Source: Bacteroidota bacterium
GTDB lineage: Bacteria; Bacteroidota; Rhodothermia; Rhodothermales; UBA10348
Reading direction: 5' to 3'
Length of the DNA stretch: 14,591 nucleotides
Assembly: GCA_018623785.1 (NCBI GenBank)
Contig: JAAZVD010000011.1
Location: forward strand, 1-14,591
Under the pieces are notes generated by a model, which saw only the letters and a list, made by a program, of their open reading frames with translations, was not told where the DNA came from and did not search any database. The number at the start of each line of letters is the position of its first letter. Positions within the stretch are counted from its first letter, which is position 1. Position numbers and translations under genes: made by a program. This document shows, in pieces, positions 1 to 8,500 of the stretch.

Positions 1-1345
1 TGTCTGACGGTTCTACCACTTTTCCCGCCGGCATGGTCCCCATGTCGGCCGACGTCTGAAAATCCGTTGGATTCATGGAAAGCTCCGAGACCGTTGCCTG
101 TGCGCCGGCACGATCAAGCAGATCAATGGCCTTGTCCGGCAGACGGTGATCCACATCCAGCCGCATGGACAGATCTACCGCTGTTTCAATAGTCTCTTCG
201 AGGTAGGTGGCCTGGTGGTGTTTGGCCAGGCCGCGCGCTACCCCCCTGAGCATCTCAATGGCCTCATCGCGCGGAGGTTCGTCGATCCCTACACGCTCGA
301 AACGGCGGTCCAGTGCGGGGTCCTTTTCGATGAAGCGGCGATACTCATCGATGGTAGTGGCACCGATAAGTTTGAGCGTGCCTCGGGCCATGGCTGGCTT
401 GAGCAAATTGGCAGCATCGGCAGATCCGCCGCCCGCCCCCATGATCGTATGAATCTCATCGATGAACAGAATCAGGTTGTCATCCTGACTGGCTTCTTCA
501 ATGATGTTGGTCAGGCGTTCCTCGAATTGTCCTCGCAAGGATGTCCCAGCCAAGAGCGATCCCATGTTGAGTTCAATAATGCGTCGCCCCCCCAGCACCT
601 GTGGATCCTTACCCTGCACGGCACGCAGCGCGAGTGCCTCTACAACAGCGCTCTTTCCAACACCGGGGTCGCCAACGAGAACAGGGTTGTTCTTCTTCTT
701 TCGAGCCAGTGCCTGTACAGTTTCCAGAATTTCTTGGCGTCGGCCTATGATTTCGGGAATTCTGCCTTGCCGAGCCTCTTCGGTAAGGTCCTTGCCGAAC
801 TGTTCAAGGAGCCGCTCACTTTCAGCCTCCCCGGGATCGGGAGCTGATTCCGAAGCGGCTGACGAAGGTCCGGGCCTCTGCGAGGTTGCAGCAGGGAACC
901 TGATTTCCTTTCGGAACCGTTGGAGGTCCACCTTTGCACGGCGCAGCGTCGCAACAATTGCCTGATCGTTCTCCTCCAGCGCAGCCGCCAGTAGATGAAG
1001 ACTGCTGATGGCACGGCCCCCGGAGAGGCCTTCGGCACGCTCAAAAACAGCACGTGCCCGGGGACTACGATGAATGACTCCCCCTGAGGTTGGTACAACG
1101 GTTGCCGCTTGACCCACGTGAACCGCCTCTTGGAGGGCCGCGGGCGAACAGTTGGCGGCCGCAAATGCGCCCGTCAACAGCAAGACCTCCTCGTCCTCCG
1201 GCAGCGATCCGTCACGGATGGCCTGGACGGTGGCTGCCAGGGCTGCTAGTAAATGCGCCGGGTCGATATGCTGCGATCCGTTTCGTGCGGCTTCGGCAGC
1301 GGCCCGTTTCCAGACCAACCGGGTCGTTGATGTCAGTTCAGCCAT
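1..1345 (-). CDS. ClpA-type AAA+ unfoldase, N-domain plus first ATPase module (3' end outside window)
   Basis: This is the N-terminal 448 codons of a Clp/Hsp100 ATPase; the frame is open to the left edge. Residues about 1-165 form a Clp_N substrate/adaptor domain, starting with the typical HLLAAL-like helix. The D1 AAA+ module follows: Walker A GDPGVGKS at 225-232, Walker [10 protein letters not shown] with D296/E297, sensor-1 GATT at 328-331, and an arginine-finger pair R347/R348 in LDRRFERV. After [14 protein letters not shown] the chain goes straight into a short linker ending in VVEPSD. The long coiled-coil middle domain of ClpB is absent here, so the layout matches ClpA, a protein unfolder that feeds ClpP. 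The D2 module and any ClpP-docking loop are not visible. The ATG at 1345 was chosen because Clp_N homology starts at once; no clear Shine-Dalgarno precedes it. It follows the kinase/TPR stop by 19 bp, so it is probably the last seen gene of a three-gene operon. The family is certain; ClpA type rather than ClpC or another paralogue is likely. Confidence 0.9.
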   Translation of the reverse strand, partial: MAELTSTTRLVWKRAAAEAARNGSQHIDPAHLLAALAATVQAIRDGSLPEDEEVLLLTGAFAAANCSPAALQEAVHVGQAATVVPTSGGVIHRSPRARAVFERAEGLSGGRAISSLHLLAAALEENDQAIVATLRRAKVDLQRFRKEIRFPAATSQRPGPSSAASESAPDPGEAESERLLEQFGKDLTEEARQGRIPEIIGRRQEILETVQALARKKKNNPVLVGDPGVGKSAVVEALALRAVQGKDPQVLGGRRIIELNMGSLLAGTSLRGQFEERLTNIIEEASQDDNLILFIDEIHTIMGAGGGSADAANLLKPAMARGTLKLIGATTIDEYRRFIEKDPALDRRFERVGIDEPPRDEAIEMLRGVARGLAKHHQATYLEETIETAVDLSMRLDVDHRLPDKAIDLLDRAGAQATVSELSMNPTDFQTSADMGTMPAGKVVEPSD

Positions 1346-1364
1346 GATTGCATGTTGAGCGAGT

Positions 1365-3713
1365 TCAGCCGGCCAGATTGGCAGGGAGGTAGCGCGGGAA
1401 AAGATAGAAGCTGGGACATAAATGAGGGAGTCGGTAACGGGGGTGCCACCCGTTGGCCTGTATTCGCAGTGTCGCCAACGGGCGTGAGGGCAGCACGTCG
1501 TCGGATAGGTAATGCAGCGGCGTATGGATCACCGGACGGCGGTGGCCTGTGAAAAGGCTATCTGGTTCCCGTCCAATGAGCCTGGACAGTATCCCGGCAT
1601 TGAAGACGGCTGCCCGTCCCACGGCTCCACCGCCTTGGGTTCGTTGTGCCAACCTAGAAAAAGAAGCCAAGGCATCGTCAGGCTGCTGCAGCTGAGCTAG
1701 TGCCACGCCCATATTGTACTGCAGTAAATCGGATTCCGGATGATACCGCAAGCCCCGTCTTAATACGTCCAGCGCGCGTTTATCCTGTCCAAGACGCAGC
1801 GCAGCACCGGCAGTGGCCGCATACGCATATTCGGGCTGTATCTCTCCCACATTTTCTACCTGAGAAAACGCGAGGGAAGCTGATTCCTGGCCACACAGCA
1901 AGTGCAATACCTGCCCTTGAACATGCAGGGTCCGGTCTTTTGCTTCCTGGGCGATCATGGTCCAGGCTTCCAGCGCTTCATCAATACGGTCCAGATCTAC
2001 GAGAAACTGCGGCCGAAGCTTCGCAGCCTCTTGTTGCACTTCCGGGAGCGTCATTTCCTCAAATCTGGCCAAAGCAAGCGCGGCCTGACCCGAACGAGCC
2101 AAGGCTTCAAACCATGCCAAGTGATGACGCGGCAGCAGGTCGCCAGCACGATCCAATCGGCGAAAGAGGGAAAGCGCTCGTCTGTACCGCCCCAGTCGAA
2201 CCAGACAGACCACCTGACCCTGCGCAGCGGGTGCATGCAGAGGGTTGATCGAGAGTGCACGTTCAAACAGGGTAAGCGCATCGCGCGGATTGTCAGAGGC
2301 GGCCAAGAGGGCACCCTTGGCGGTAAGGCCGTGCACATCCGCCGGGTCCAGGGCAAGCGCTCGCTCCAGACTGGCCATGGCACCCTTGTCCTCACCCATC
2401 GACCGCTGGACGACGCCCCGATATACCCAGCTTTCAGGTAGGGAGGGATTCAGTTCAACAGAGCGATCAAAGAGTTCCAACGCCGCACTATGGTAGCCCC
2501 TGCTGTACAGACAGCGGGCCTTGCCTGCGTGGGCTTCTGCATGATCTGGCTGGGTCTGTAGGAGGGATTCGTACAGCGGCTGTGCGCTGGTCGGTTTGTT
2601 CATCGCCAAGAAAGCATCGGCTTTTCCCAGCAGGCCGAGTTCGTTCGAGGGTTCGGCCTCAAGTGTGCGACTGAATGCGTGTATGGCCTGTGGATACCGT
2701 CCAATACGCGCAAGGCTACGCCCCCGCGAGAGCCAGCCTTTGGCCGAGAGGGGACGCACCACGGGAGGAGGCACGCGCGCAAAACCATGATCCCTTTGGA
2801 CCTGCTCCAGATCTGCTCTCAGGGCAGAGAAATTAGGATATCGCTGGTCCGGCTCCGTGGCCAGGCAGCGCCGCAGGACGTGGTCCAGGGGCGTACCCAA
2901 ATCAGGCACCTCGAAGCGCCGGTGCGCCATTTCCATTTCGCTCCAGAACTTGAGGCGGCTTTCAAGGCTGTTTTCCGTCGGCCATGCCAATTTTACGGGC
3001 AGTTTGCCGGTCATGGCTTGATACAGGATTACCCCGACCGAGTACACGTCCGAGCGCGCATCGCACAGAGCGGCACTCTCGAACTGCTCGGGCGGCATGT
3101 AGGTTGGGGTTCCAAAGCCGATGCCGTGCATGGTCTGCCCCCGGAAGAGTTTTCTGGTCTCTTCAATCGGCATGTCAGGATCTTCACTCAGGCCTCCCAC
3201 CGGCTGCGTTGCCAACCCGAAATCATTGATCTTGACGTTGCCGCTCTCATTGATCATGATATTCGCCGGCTTCAGATCCCGATGGGCACGAATCCCTCGA
3301 AGAGCCGCATATTCCATACCATGACACAGCTGGATACCCCAATGAATCCACTGCTCAAGACTCGGAGATGTTTTCTTGAGCGTATTCTCCAGATCATTGT
3401 ATCCCGATGGTCCGGCTGAGATAAGCTCCATACCCACATAAAGCCGTCCCTCGATTTCATCCGCAAAGTAGGCCTGGACCAAGTACGGATGGGCTCCCAG
3501 GGCAATCCATATTTCGGATTCTTGTCGGAAGCGAGCAATTGCTCTTCGGTCCAGAGAGCTTTTTAGATAGGTTTTGAGGGCAAACTCACGCCCATGCTCC
3601 AACGAACGGGCATGATACACCACACCGAAACCTCCTTTACCAAGGAGATCCACTACCTCGTAACGGTTGCCGATCCGATCCCCAGGCCGGGCGGTATCCT
3701 GCTCGTTGGCCAT
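1365..3713 (-). CDS. Cytoplasmic Ser/Thr protein kinase with C-terminal TPR repeats
   Basis: The protein is 782 aa. Residues about 18-307 are a Hanks-type kinase: glycine loop LGKGGFGVVY at 24-33, ATP lysine K47 in FALK, catalytic loop HRDLKPAN at 144-151 (an RD kinase, D146), DFG at 164-166, and GTPTYMPPEQF with the APE-equivalent PPE at 207-209. All catalytic residues are present, so it should be active. The DFG-to-PPE segment is long, about 43 residues, and contains Thr and Ser. From about 324 to 700 there are roughly eleven 34-residue TPR-like units with the usual G/Y and A/L pattern and NP/DP turns, which normally bind protein partners. The last 65 or so residues (about 715-782) are rich in proline, arginine and aromatics and do not look like TPR. 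There is no membrane segment, unlike PknB-type kinases with extracellular PASTA domains, so it should be cytosolic. It sits 21 bp after the hybrid kinase and 19 bp before the Clp gene. Its substrates are unknown; the two operon neighbours are the obvious candidates. Confidence 0.95.
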   Translation of the reverse strand: MANEQDTARPGDRIGNRYEVVDLLGKGGFGVVYHARSLEHGREFALKTYLKSSLDRRAIARFRQESEIWIALGAHPYLVQAYFADEIEGRLYVGMELISAGPSGYNDLENTLKKTSPSLEQWIHWGIQLCHGMEYAALRGIRAHRDLKPANIMINESGNVKINDFGLATQPVGGLSEDPDMPIEETRKLFRGQTMHGIGFGTPTYMPPEQFESAALCDARSDVYSVGVILYQAMTGKLPVKLAWPTENSLESRLKFWSEMEMAHRRFEVPDLGTPLDHVLRRCLATEPDQRYPNFSALRADLEQVQRDHGFARVPPPVVRPLSAKGWLSRGRSLARIGRYPQAIHAFSRTLEAEPSNELGLLGKADAFLAMNKPTSAQPLYESLLQTQPDHAEAHAGKARCLYSRGYHSAALELFDRSVELNPSLPESWVYRGVVQRSMGEDKGAMASLERALALDPADVHGLTAKGALLAASDNPRDALTLFERALSINPLHAPAAQGQVVCLVRLGRYRRALSLFRRLDRAGDLLPRHHLAWFEALARSGQAALALARFEEMTLPEVQQEAAKLRPQFLVDLDRIDEALEAWTMIAQEAKDRTLHVQGQVLHLLCGQESASLAFSQVENVGEIQPEYAYAATAGAALRLGQDKRALDVLRRGLRYHPESDLLQYNMGVALAQLQQPDDALASFSRLAQRTQGGGAVGRAAVFNAGILSRLIGREPDSLFTGHRRPVIHTPLHYLSDDVLPSRPLATLRIQANGWHPRYRLPHLCPSFYLFPRYLPANLAG

Positions 3714-3734
3714 GTACGTATGCGTCGATTGGGG

Positions 3735-5351
3735 CTACCAGTCACCGCCCATCAACTCGTCGAAATCCGAGTCTGAAAGGGTTTCACCGGTGTGTTCATG
3801 AAGGGTATCGACCGATTCCTCGGACGTGTAAGGGTCACCCTGCGAAACGTCGGACGTATTTCCCATTTTTTGACCGATGGCCGCAAGAAGCTGATGGGTC
3901 GTGTACGGCTTATGCAGAATGTTGATACCCTCGCTACGTATGGCTGCCAGCTCTGTACCGTCACGGTCGTGGTCTTCTTCCGAAAGACCGGAGACGGCAA
4001 TGACTGGCAGCTCTGCCCGCACCTCATGCATTTGCCGAATCATGGTCGGGCCGTCCATGACCGGCATGTTGATATCCGTGATTACCAGATCAATGGCTGC
4101 GGCATCCTTCAGGAATTCATCCAATCCGTTTTTACCATTCGATGCTGTCACGCACGTGTGTCCAAATGAGGCAAGGAGGTCGGCATTCATCTCCAGCATC
4201 ATGGGTTCATCGTCTACAATCAGAATGGTGTAGGCCGTCTGCTCCGTCGGGGGCAGCACCGTGGCCGAGGTGTCTTCTTGCACATCATCCGAGGGCGTCG
4301 CTTGCGGCAGATAGACCGAGAAGCAACTTCCCTTCCCGAGCTCGGAGGTGACGGATAGAAAGCCGCCGTGGCTTTTCACGATGGCCAGGGTGGTCGACAA
4401 GCCAAGCCCCGACCCTTGCCCACGCTGATGCGTCGAAAAAAAGGGCTCGAAGATCCGCTCCATGATATCCGGGGTCATTCCGCTGCCGGTGTCCGTTACC
4501 GAAATGCGCACGTAATCGCCCTCCGTAGCATCCGGCGACAATTTCAATGCCTCGCTCAATTCTACGTGCACTCCTTCCATATCGAGCTTTACGGCCCCAT
4601 TGCCCTGCAAGGCATCGCGGGCATTGACCATCAAATTCAGTACCGCCTGCCGGATCTGGGAGGCATCTCCCAGCAGGAGGGGAAGATCTCTTGGGAAAGA
4701 GCCCTCGACTGAAATTTGCCTGGAGAAGGTCGATTGGGCGAATTCGACGAGCTCCTTCATGATGTGTCGAATCTGAACGGGGATTTTCTCACCCTTGGTA
4801 CCCCGCGAAAAGTCGAGCACTTGTTTGACGATCTCGGCTCCCCGGCGTGCGCTTTTTTCGATCCCTTCAATCTTTTTCAGTATCCAGGGGTCATCCACGC
4901 GACGGCGCATCATCTCTGCACCCAGGATAATGGGCCCCAGGACGTTGTTGATATCATGCGCCACCCCGCCTGCGAGCGTGCCGATCGATTCCATTCGCTG
5001 GGCGCGGATCATCTGCTCGTGCGCCATTTCGTTCTCCAGCATATCGTACTCCAGGATGAAGTACCCGGAAACGGACCCGTCATCGTCCTTGAGAGCACTC
5101 CATCGGCTGCCCAGATGGCTAAGGCTTTCATGTGCGTCTTTTCGAGAAAGTCTGCCCATCCAGTGCCCCCGATTACGGGTTATTTCGGCGGCATCGGCCA
5201 AGGCCTCCTCATCATCGAGTTGCAGCGGAAAATCAGACGGAGACCAGCCGAACAACGTACACGCATGGTCCGTTGCCCATGTTACCCGGAGTGCGGTATC
5301 CCTGACGTGGACACATTCGGGCAGTCCTTGAAGGGGGGAGAATTCGACCAT
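3735..5351 (-). CDS. Soluble hybrid histidine kinase: degenerate PAS-like sensor, HisKA, HATPase, receiver
   Basis: The protein is 538 aa with no membrane segment, so it should sense or relay inside the cell. Residues about 8-112 look like a weak PAS fold (FGWSPSDF, then KDDDGSVSGYFI near its end). The HisKA segment carries H132 in GGVAHDINNVLGPI. The HATPase domain (about 215-355) has the N-box LNLMVNARDA, G1 DTGSGM and G2 GQGSGLGLS, so catalytic residues are intact. The receiver (about 373-490) has the acidic pair in ILIVDDEP, phospho-acceptor D426 in VITDINMPVMDG and K481 in HKPYT. The tail of about 40 residues is acidic and rich in Ser/Thr. The HisKA-HATPase-REC order means phosphate can pass internally from H132 to D426; no Hpt domain is encoded in this protein. 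It is the first gene of the minus-strand block, divergent from the large membrane kinase, and its stop lies 21 bp before the Ser/Thr kinase start. The ATG at 5351 lacks an obvious Shine-Dalgarno. The signal sensed cannot be read from the sequence. Confidence 0.95.
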   Translation of the reverse strand: MVEFSPLQGLPECVHVRDTALRVTWATDHACTLFGWSPSDFPLQLDDEEALADAAEITRNRGHWMGRLSRKDAHESLSHLGSRWSALKDDDGSVSGYFILEYDMLENEMAHEQMIRAQRMESIGTLAGGVAHDINNVLGPIILGAEMMRRRVDDPWILKKIEGIEKSARRGAEIVKQVLDFSRGTKGEKIPVQIRHIMKELVEFAQSTFSRQISVEGSFPRDLPLLLGDASQIRQAVLNLMVNARDALQGNGAVKLDMEGVHVELSEALKLSPDATEGDYVRISVTDTGSGMTPDIMERIFEPFFSTHQRGQGSGLGLSTTLAIVKSHGGFLSVTSELGKGSCFSVYLPQATPSDDVQEDTSATVLPPTEQTAYTILIVDDEPMMLEMNADLLASFGHTCVTASNGKNGLDEFLKDAAAIDLVITDINMPVMDGPTMIRQMHEVRAELPVIAVSGLSEEDHDRDGTELAAIRSEGINILHKPYTTHQLLAAIGQKMGNTSDVSQGDPYTSEESVDTLHEHTGETLSDSDFDELMGGDW

Positions 5352-5489
5352 GACGGGAGCGGAGTATGTGACGTAGAATCACGTAAACGACGAAAGGGCC
5401 ACGTGTTCCATTCCGGCCATGCTTTCACCGTCGAAAACCCGGCCTGGAAACGTGCCCTCGGCACACATTGGCACGATACAAAAAGCCTT

Positions 5490-5518
5490 GCCAATTGGCG
5501 GTTTTCGTGGCAATTGCC
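5490..5518. promoter_or_regulatory. Paired palindromes in the divergent promoter region (putative operator)
   Basis: Two perfect 10-bp palindromes, GCCAATTGGC at 5490-5499 and GGCAATTGCC at 5509-5518, share the CAATTG core. Their centres are 19 bp apart, close to two helical turns, so two protein dimers could bind the same DNA face. They lie between the divergent kinase starts, 138 bp from the left start and 77 bp from the right start, and just upstream of a TATACT box. The symmetry is seen directly; the operator role and the regulator are inferred. Confidence 0.4.
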
Positions 5519-5521
5519 GCG

Positions 5522-5527
5522 TATACT
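5522..5527 (+). promoter_or_regulatory. Possible -10 box (TATACT) for the membrane hybrid kinase gene
   Basis: TATACT matches a sigma-70 -10 hexamer in five of six positions and is 68 bp before the chosen ATG. No convincing -35 TTGACA or Bacteroidota-type -33 TTTG box sits at normal spacing; the nearest TTGGCG is 21 bp upstream. It directly follows the palindrome pair, so a bound protein would overlap the promoter. It is a weak call. Confidence 0.25.
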
Positions 5528-5595
5528 TCGGTTATTGCCAGGGTCTGATCCAGTCGGCAACGGACGGCCCCACAGTCCTTAAAATAAAGAGCGCG

Positions 5596-8500
5596 ATGTC
5601 CTCCCTACGCAACAGACTGTTACGCACTATCGTGACCCCTGCGATCTTGACGGCGGTCATTGTCATAGCGATTATTGCATCCCTCAACTACAATATCCGT
5701 CACGCCGTGGGAGACCATGAGCTGGCCGAAGCCAGCATGCAGATTGCTGAGCTTTTAGACGCTTCAGCCCTTGAGGTCAAAGCCACGGTCCGAACCGCTG
5801 CTACAATCATTTCCGAAATTGATCCGGACGAGATTGCTGACCTCGATCTGACGTTCCTCCTCGAAGAACTTATCAGTGCCAGCGACTTGGTGGGTATAGC
5901 AGCTATCGAGTTCTGGCTGCCGGAAACAGGATCACCGTCAGTCACCCAGGCCCACTTGGCCATCCGATCGGATACGTCCGTGGTGGCGGCACCCGTGTCT
6001 GCAGATGTGTTGCATCCAAATCTTGAAGGACTTTTTGAAGCGCTGCGAGAGGGCGTAGCCAAGACGCCATTTGATCGGATTGAGGAAGGAAGGCGCGAGA
6101 TGTGGAATGATGCCTTTAACATCACCGAATCCACATCCCGGATGACATTGGTGCCTTTCGGCGTAGCCATCATGAATCGTGAGGGCCAGCCCGTCGGTGG
6201 GATACTCATCGGTTTTGGTTCGCCCTCGGCTCGGGCTGCTATCGATCGAGCGGTTACTGAGAAGAGCCGGCAATATGGTGTGGACTTCTCGGCCTACATG
6301 ATTTCCGACCACGGATGGATATCCAACCACCCTGACCTGAACTTGATTACACAGGATGTAACCGCTGATACATCTTCGTTCCTTACGCCGGAAGGGAAAG
6401 CAGCACTTGCGGAAGCGTTGGTCACGGGACCCCAGCAGTTGACGGTGCATGATTGGCGTAGGGTGGAATCTACTGGCATCGCGGCTACCCTGACGCATTT
6501 TGACGGGTTTCCCGCTTGGCTCGTTCTCGAGGCCGATCACGCTGACCTGGCGGCTGTAGACGCACTCATGCTGGCTGGCATGATTGGCGCTGTCCTCTTT
6601 TTCTTCGGGTTCGTAAGTCTCGGATTGGGGCGCAACGTTTCTACCCTTCTGGAGCCGCTTTCGGCAGTAGTCGATGCCGCGAGGCAGTTGGGGAAAGGGA
6701 ATCTTGACATAAGCCTGCCAGAGGAAAGGGCAGGTGAGTTTGGTGTTCTGCTCAACGCCTTTGACCAGATGGCTCACCAACTAAGGGAACGACATCAGGA
6801 GTTGGAAATGCTTCGCTTAGAATCATCAGCGAAGATTGTAGAGAAACTGCCCGGTCCCACCTTTTACTACCAAGCGCTGCCTGACGGTGAAATCGACTAC
6901 GTCAGTGATCGCTCGGAAGATATTCTTGGAATGACTTCGGACGAGTTTTGTACCTGCGCTAGCTCCCTCCCTGTTACTTCAGATCAGACCCTGGTCCAGC
7001 GTCATAAAGATTTTCTTGAATCGGAGCAGCATAATGATGTTTTCATAGTACAACATGAAGGGCCGCGGGGCACTCAATGTAACCTCCAAATATCCTTGCA
7101 GAAGGTCTTGAATGCTCAGGGCGAGGTATTGGGTATTGACGGCTTGGTAGCTGATATTTCGAATCTTGTATCCAATTCTAGTCTGGCAAAGGTTTATCTG
7201 GACGCTTCTCCAGATGCGTTCATGGTCCTTTCTGCTACTGGTTACATCAGTCATGCTAGTGAAGAATCAGAAAAGGTCACGGGGTACAGCGTCAATGAAC
7301 TGCAGGGCATGCCTGTCTATGATCTTGTTCCGGAATCCTTGCAGGATCACTTCCAAGCCTTGTTGGAGAGCATTATCGATGCATCAGAAACCAGAATGCT
7401 GCGGGCAGACGCAATTACGCATCTGAAGCGAAAGGATGGGAATACGGTTCCCGTTGACGTCTTGATCAAGACCCTACTTACCGAAGGTGGTTTAATCACG
7501 ATTCTCGTGGCGCGTGATATCACCGCGATACATGAGGCACAGCGCAAGGTAGAAGAAACAGCGGCGTTCATGTCCCAGATCATGGACAGTTCGTCGGCCG
7601 TGATTGCGGCCAAGGATCGTGATGGCAGGTACACCGTGGTCAACAAGCGATTCATGGACATCCTGGTAACGGAATCAGCCCGAGAGGAGGTCATCGGGCG
7701 CACGGATCACGAGTTGTTCCCCAAGCGCATTGCCAATCGTATGGCGGAGGTGGACGCCCAGGTCATTGAAACCGGCTCGGTCGTGGAAGTGGAAGAACAG
7801 GTCATTGTCAACGGCACATCACGGGATTTCATTTCGGTCAAGTTTCCGGTTCGCAATCTGGAAAACCATATCACTGGGGTTTGTGGTATGTCAACCGACA
7901 TTACGGAAGTCAAGCAAGCTGAGCGTGCGCTCAGTGAAAGTCGTAACGAAATCCAGCGCGAACTCGACCTTCGGGAGTTGGCCCTTGAAGCGGCATCGAT
8001 CGGGTTCTGGTCCTTTGACGTACGCAATCGGACGCTTTCGCGTGATGCAAACCTCCGCGCCATTCTGGGTCTGTCTATGGACCCACAGGCGCCCAATCCG
8101 GATTGGCGTGAACTGGTTCACCCGGAGGATCAGGATCGTGTCGACACCGACTTTTTGGGAGATCTGCTAGAAAGGGGTTCCTTCAGGGAGCCTACTCAAC
8201 GCACTATGGAGTATCGCATCATTCGGTCGGATACGAAAGAGATCCGATATGTTCGCGACACCTTCCGTACCACAACCGATTCCGATGGAGTGCTGAAGAC
8301 CGTCTACGGCGTCGTTCATGACATTACCCAGGTGCGTTCCGAACAGACCAAGCTGCGCCAGATTTTTGATGCGCCCATGGAGGGTTTCGGCTTTCTGTCG
8401 TCGACGGGAGAAATCCTGGAAGCCAGCCTTGGATTGGCTGCCACGATAGGATACGAGAGCCCGGAGGAGATCGTTGGTGCGCGTTTCAGGGACTACTTGG

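Noticed and set aside
146..847. Plus-strand ORF of 233 codons
   Set aside because: It is antisense to the Clp N-domain/D1 coding frame, whose Walker A, Walker B and arginine-finger motifs are intact; the plus-strand product shows no recognisable domain.
2679..3419. Plus-strand ORF of 246 codons
   Set aside because: It lies opposite the kinase domain of the Ser/Thr kinase, where all catalytic motifs are in the minus frame; it is a shadow of a G+C-rich gene.
1..5351. Part of a type VI secretion locus (ClpV with PpkA-like kinase)
   Set aside because: No Tss, Hcp, VgrG or FHA gene is visible and the kinase is TPR-fused and soluble. Only the left flank could change this.
5367..5382. CRP/FNR-like site (TGTGA ... 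TCAC)
   Set aside because: The spacer is seven bases rather than six and one outer base is missing. It lies only 16 bp before the left hybrid kinase start, and there is no other support.
4716..5582. Plus-strand ORF of 288 codons running from inside the hybrid kinase through the divergent region
   Set aside because: Most of it is antisense to the PAS-like and HisKA coding frame, the product has no domain-like pattern, and it would block the promoter region of both kinase blocks.
5419..5595. 59-residue N-terminal extension of the large hybrid kinase
   Set aside because: The extension lacks a signal or membrane pattern and covers the palindromes and TATACT box. The ATG at 5596 gives a normal basic start directly before the first membrane segment.
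5938..6780. Minus-strand ORF of 280 codons
   Set aside because: It is antisense to the sensor, TM2 and HAMP coding frame and shows no family pattern.
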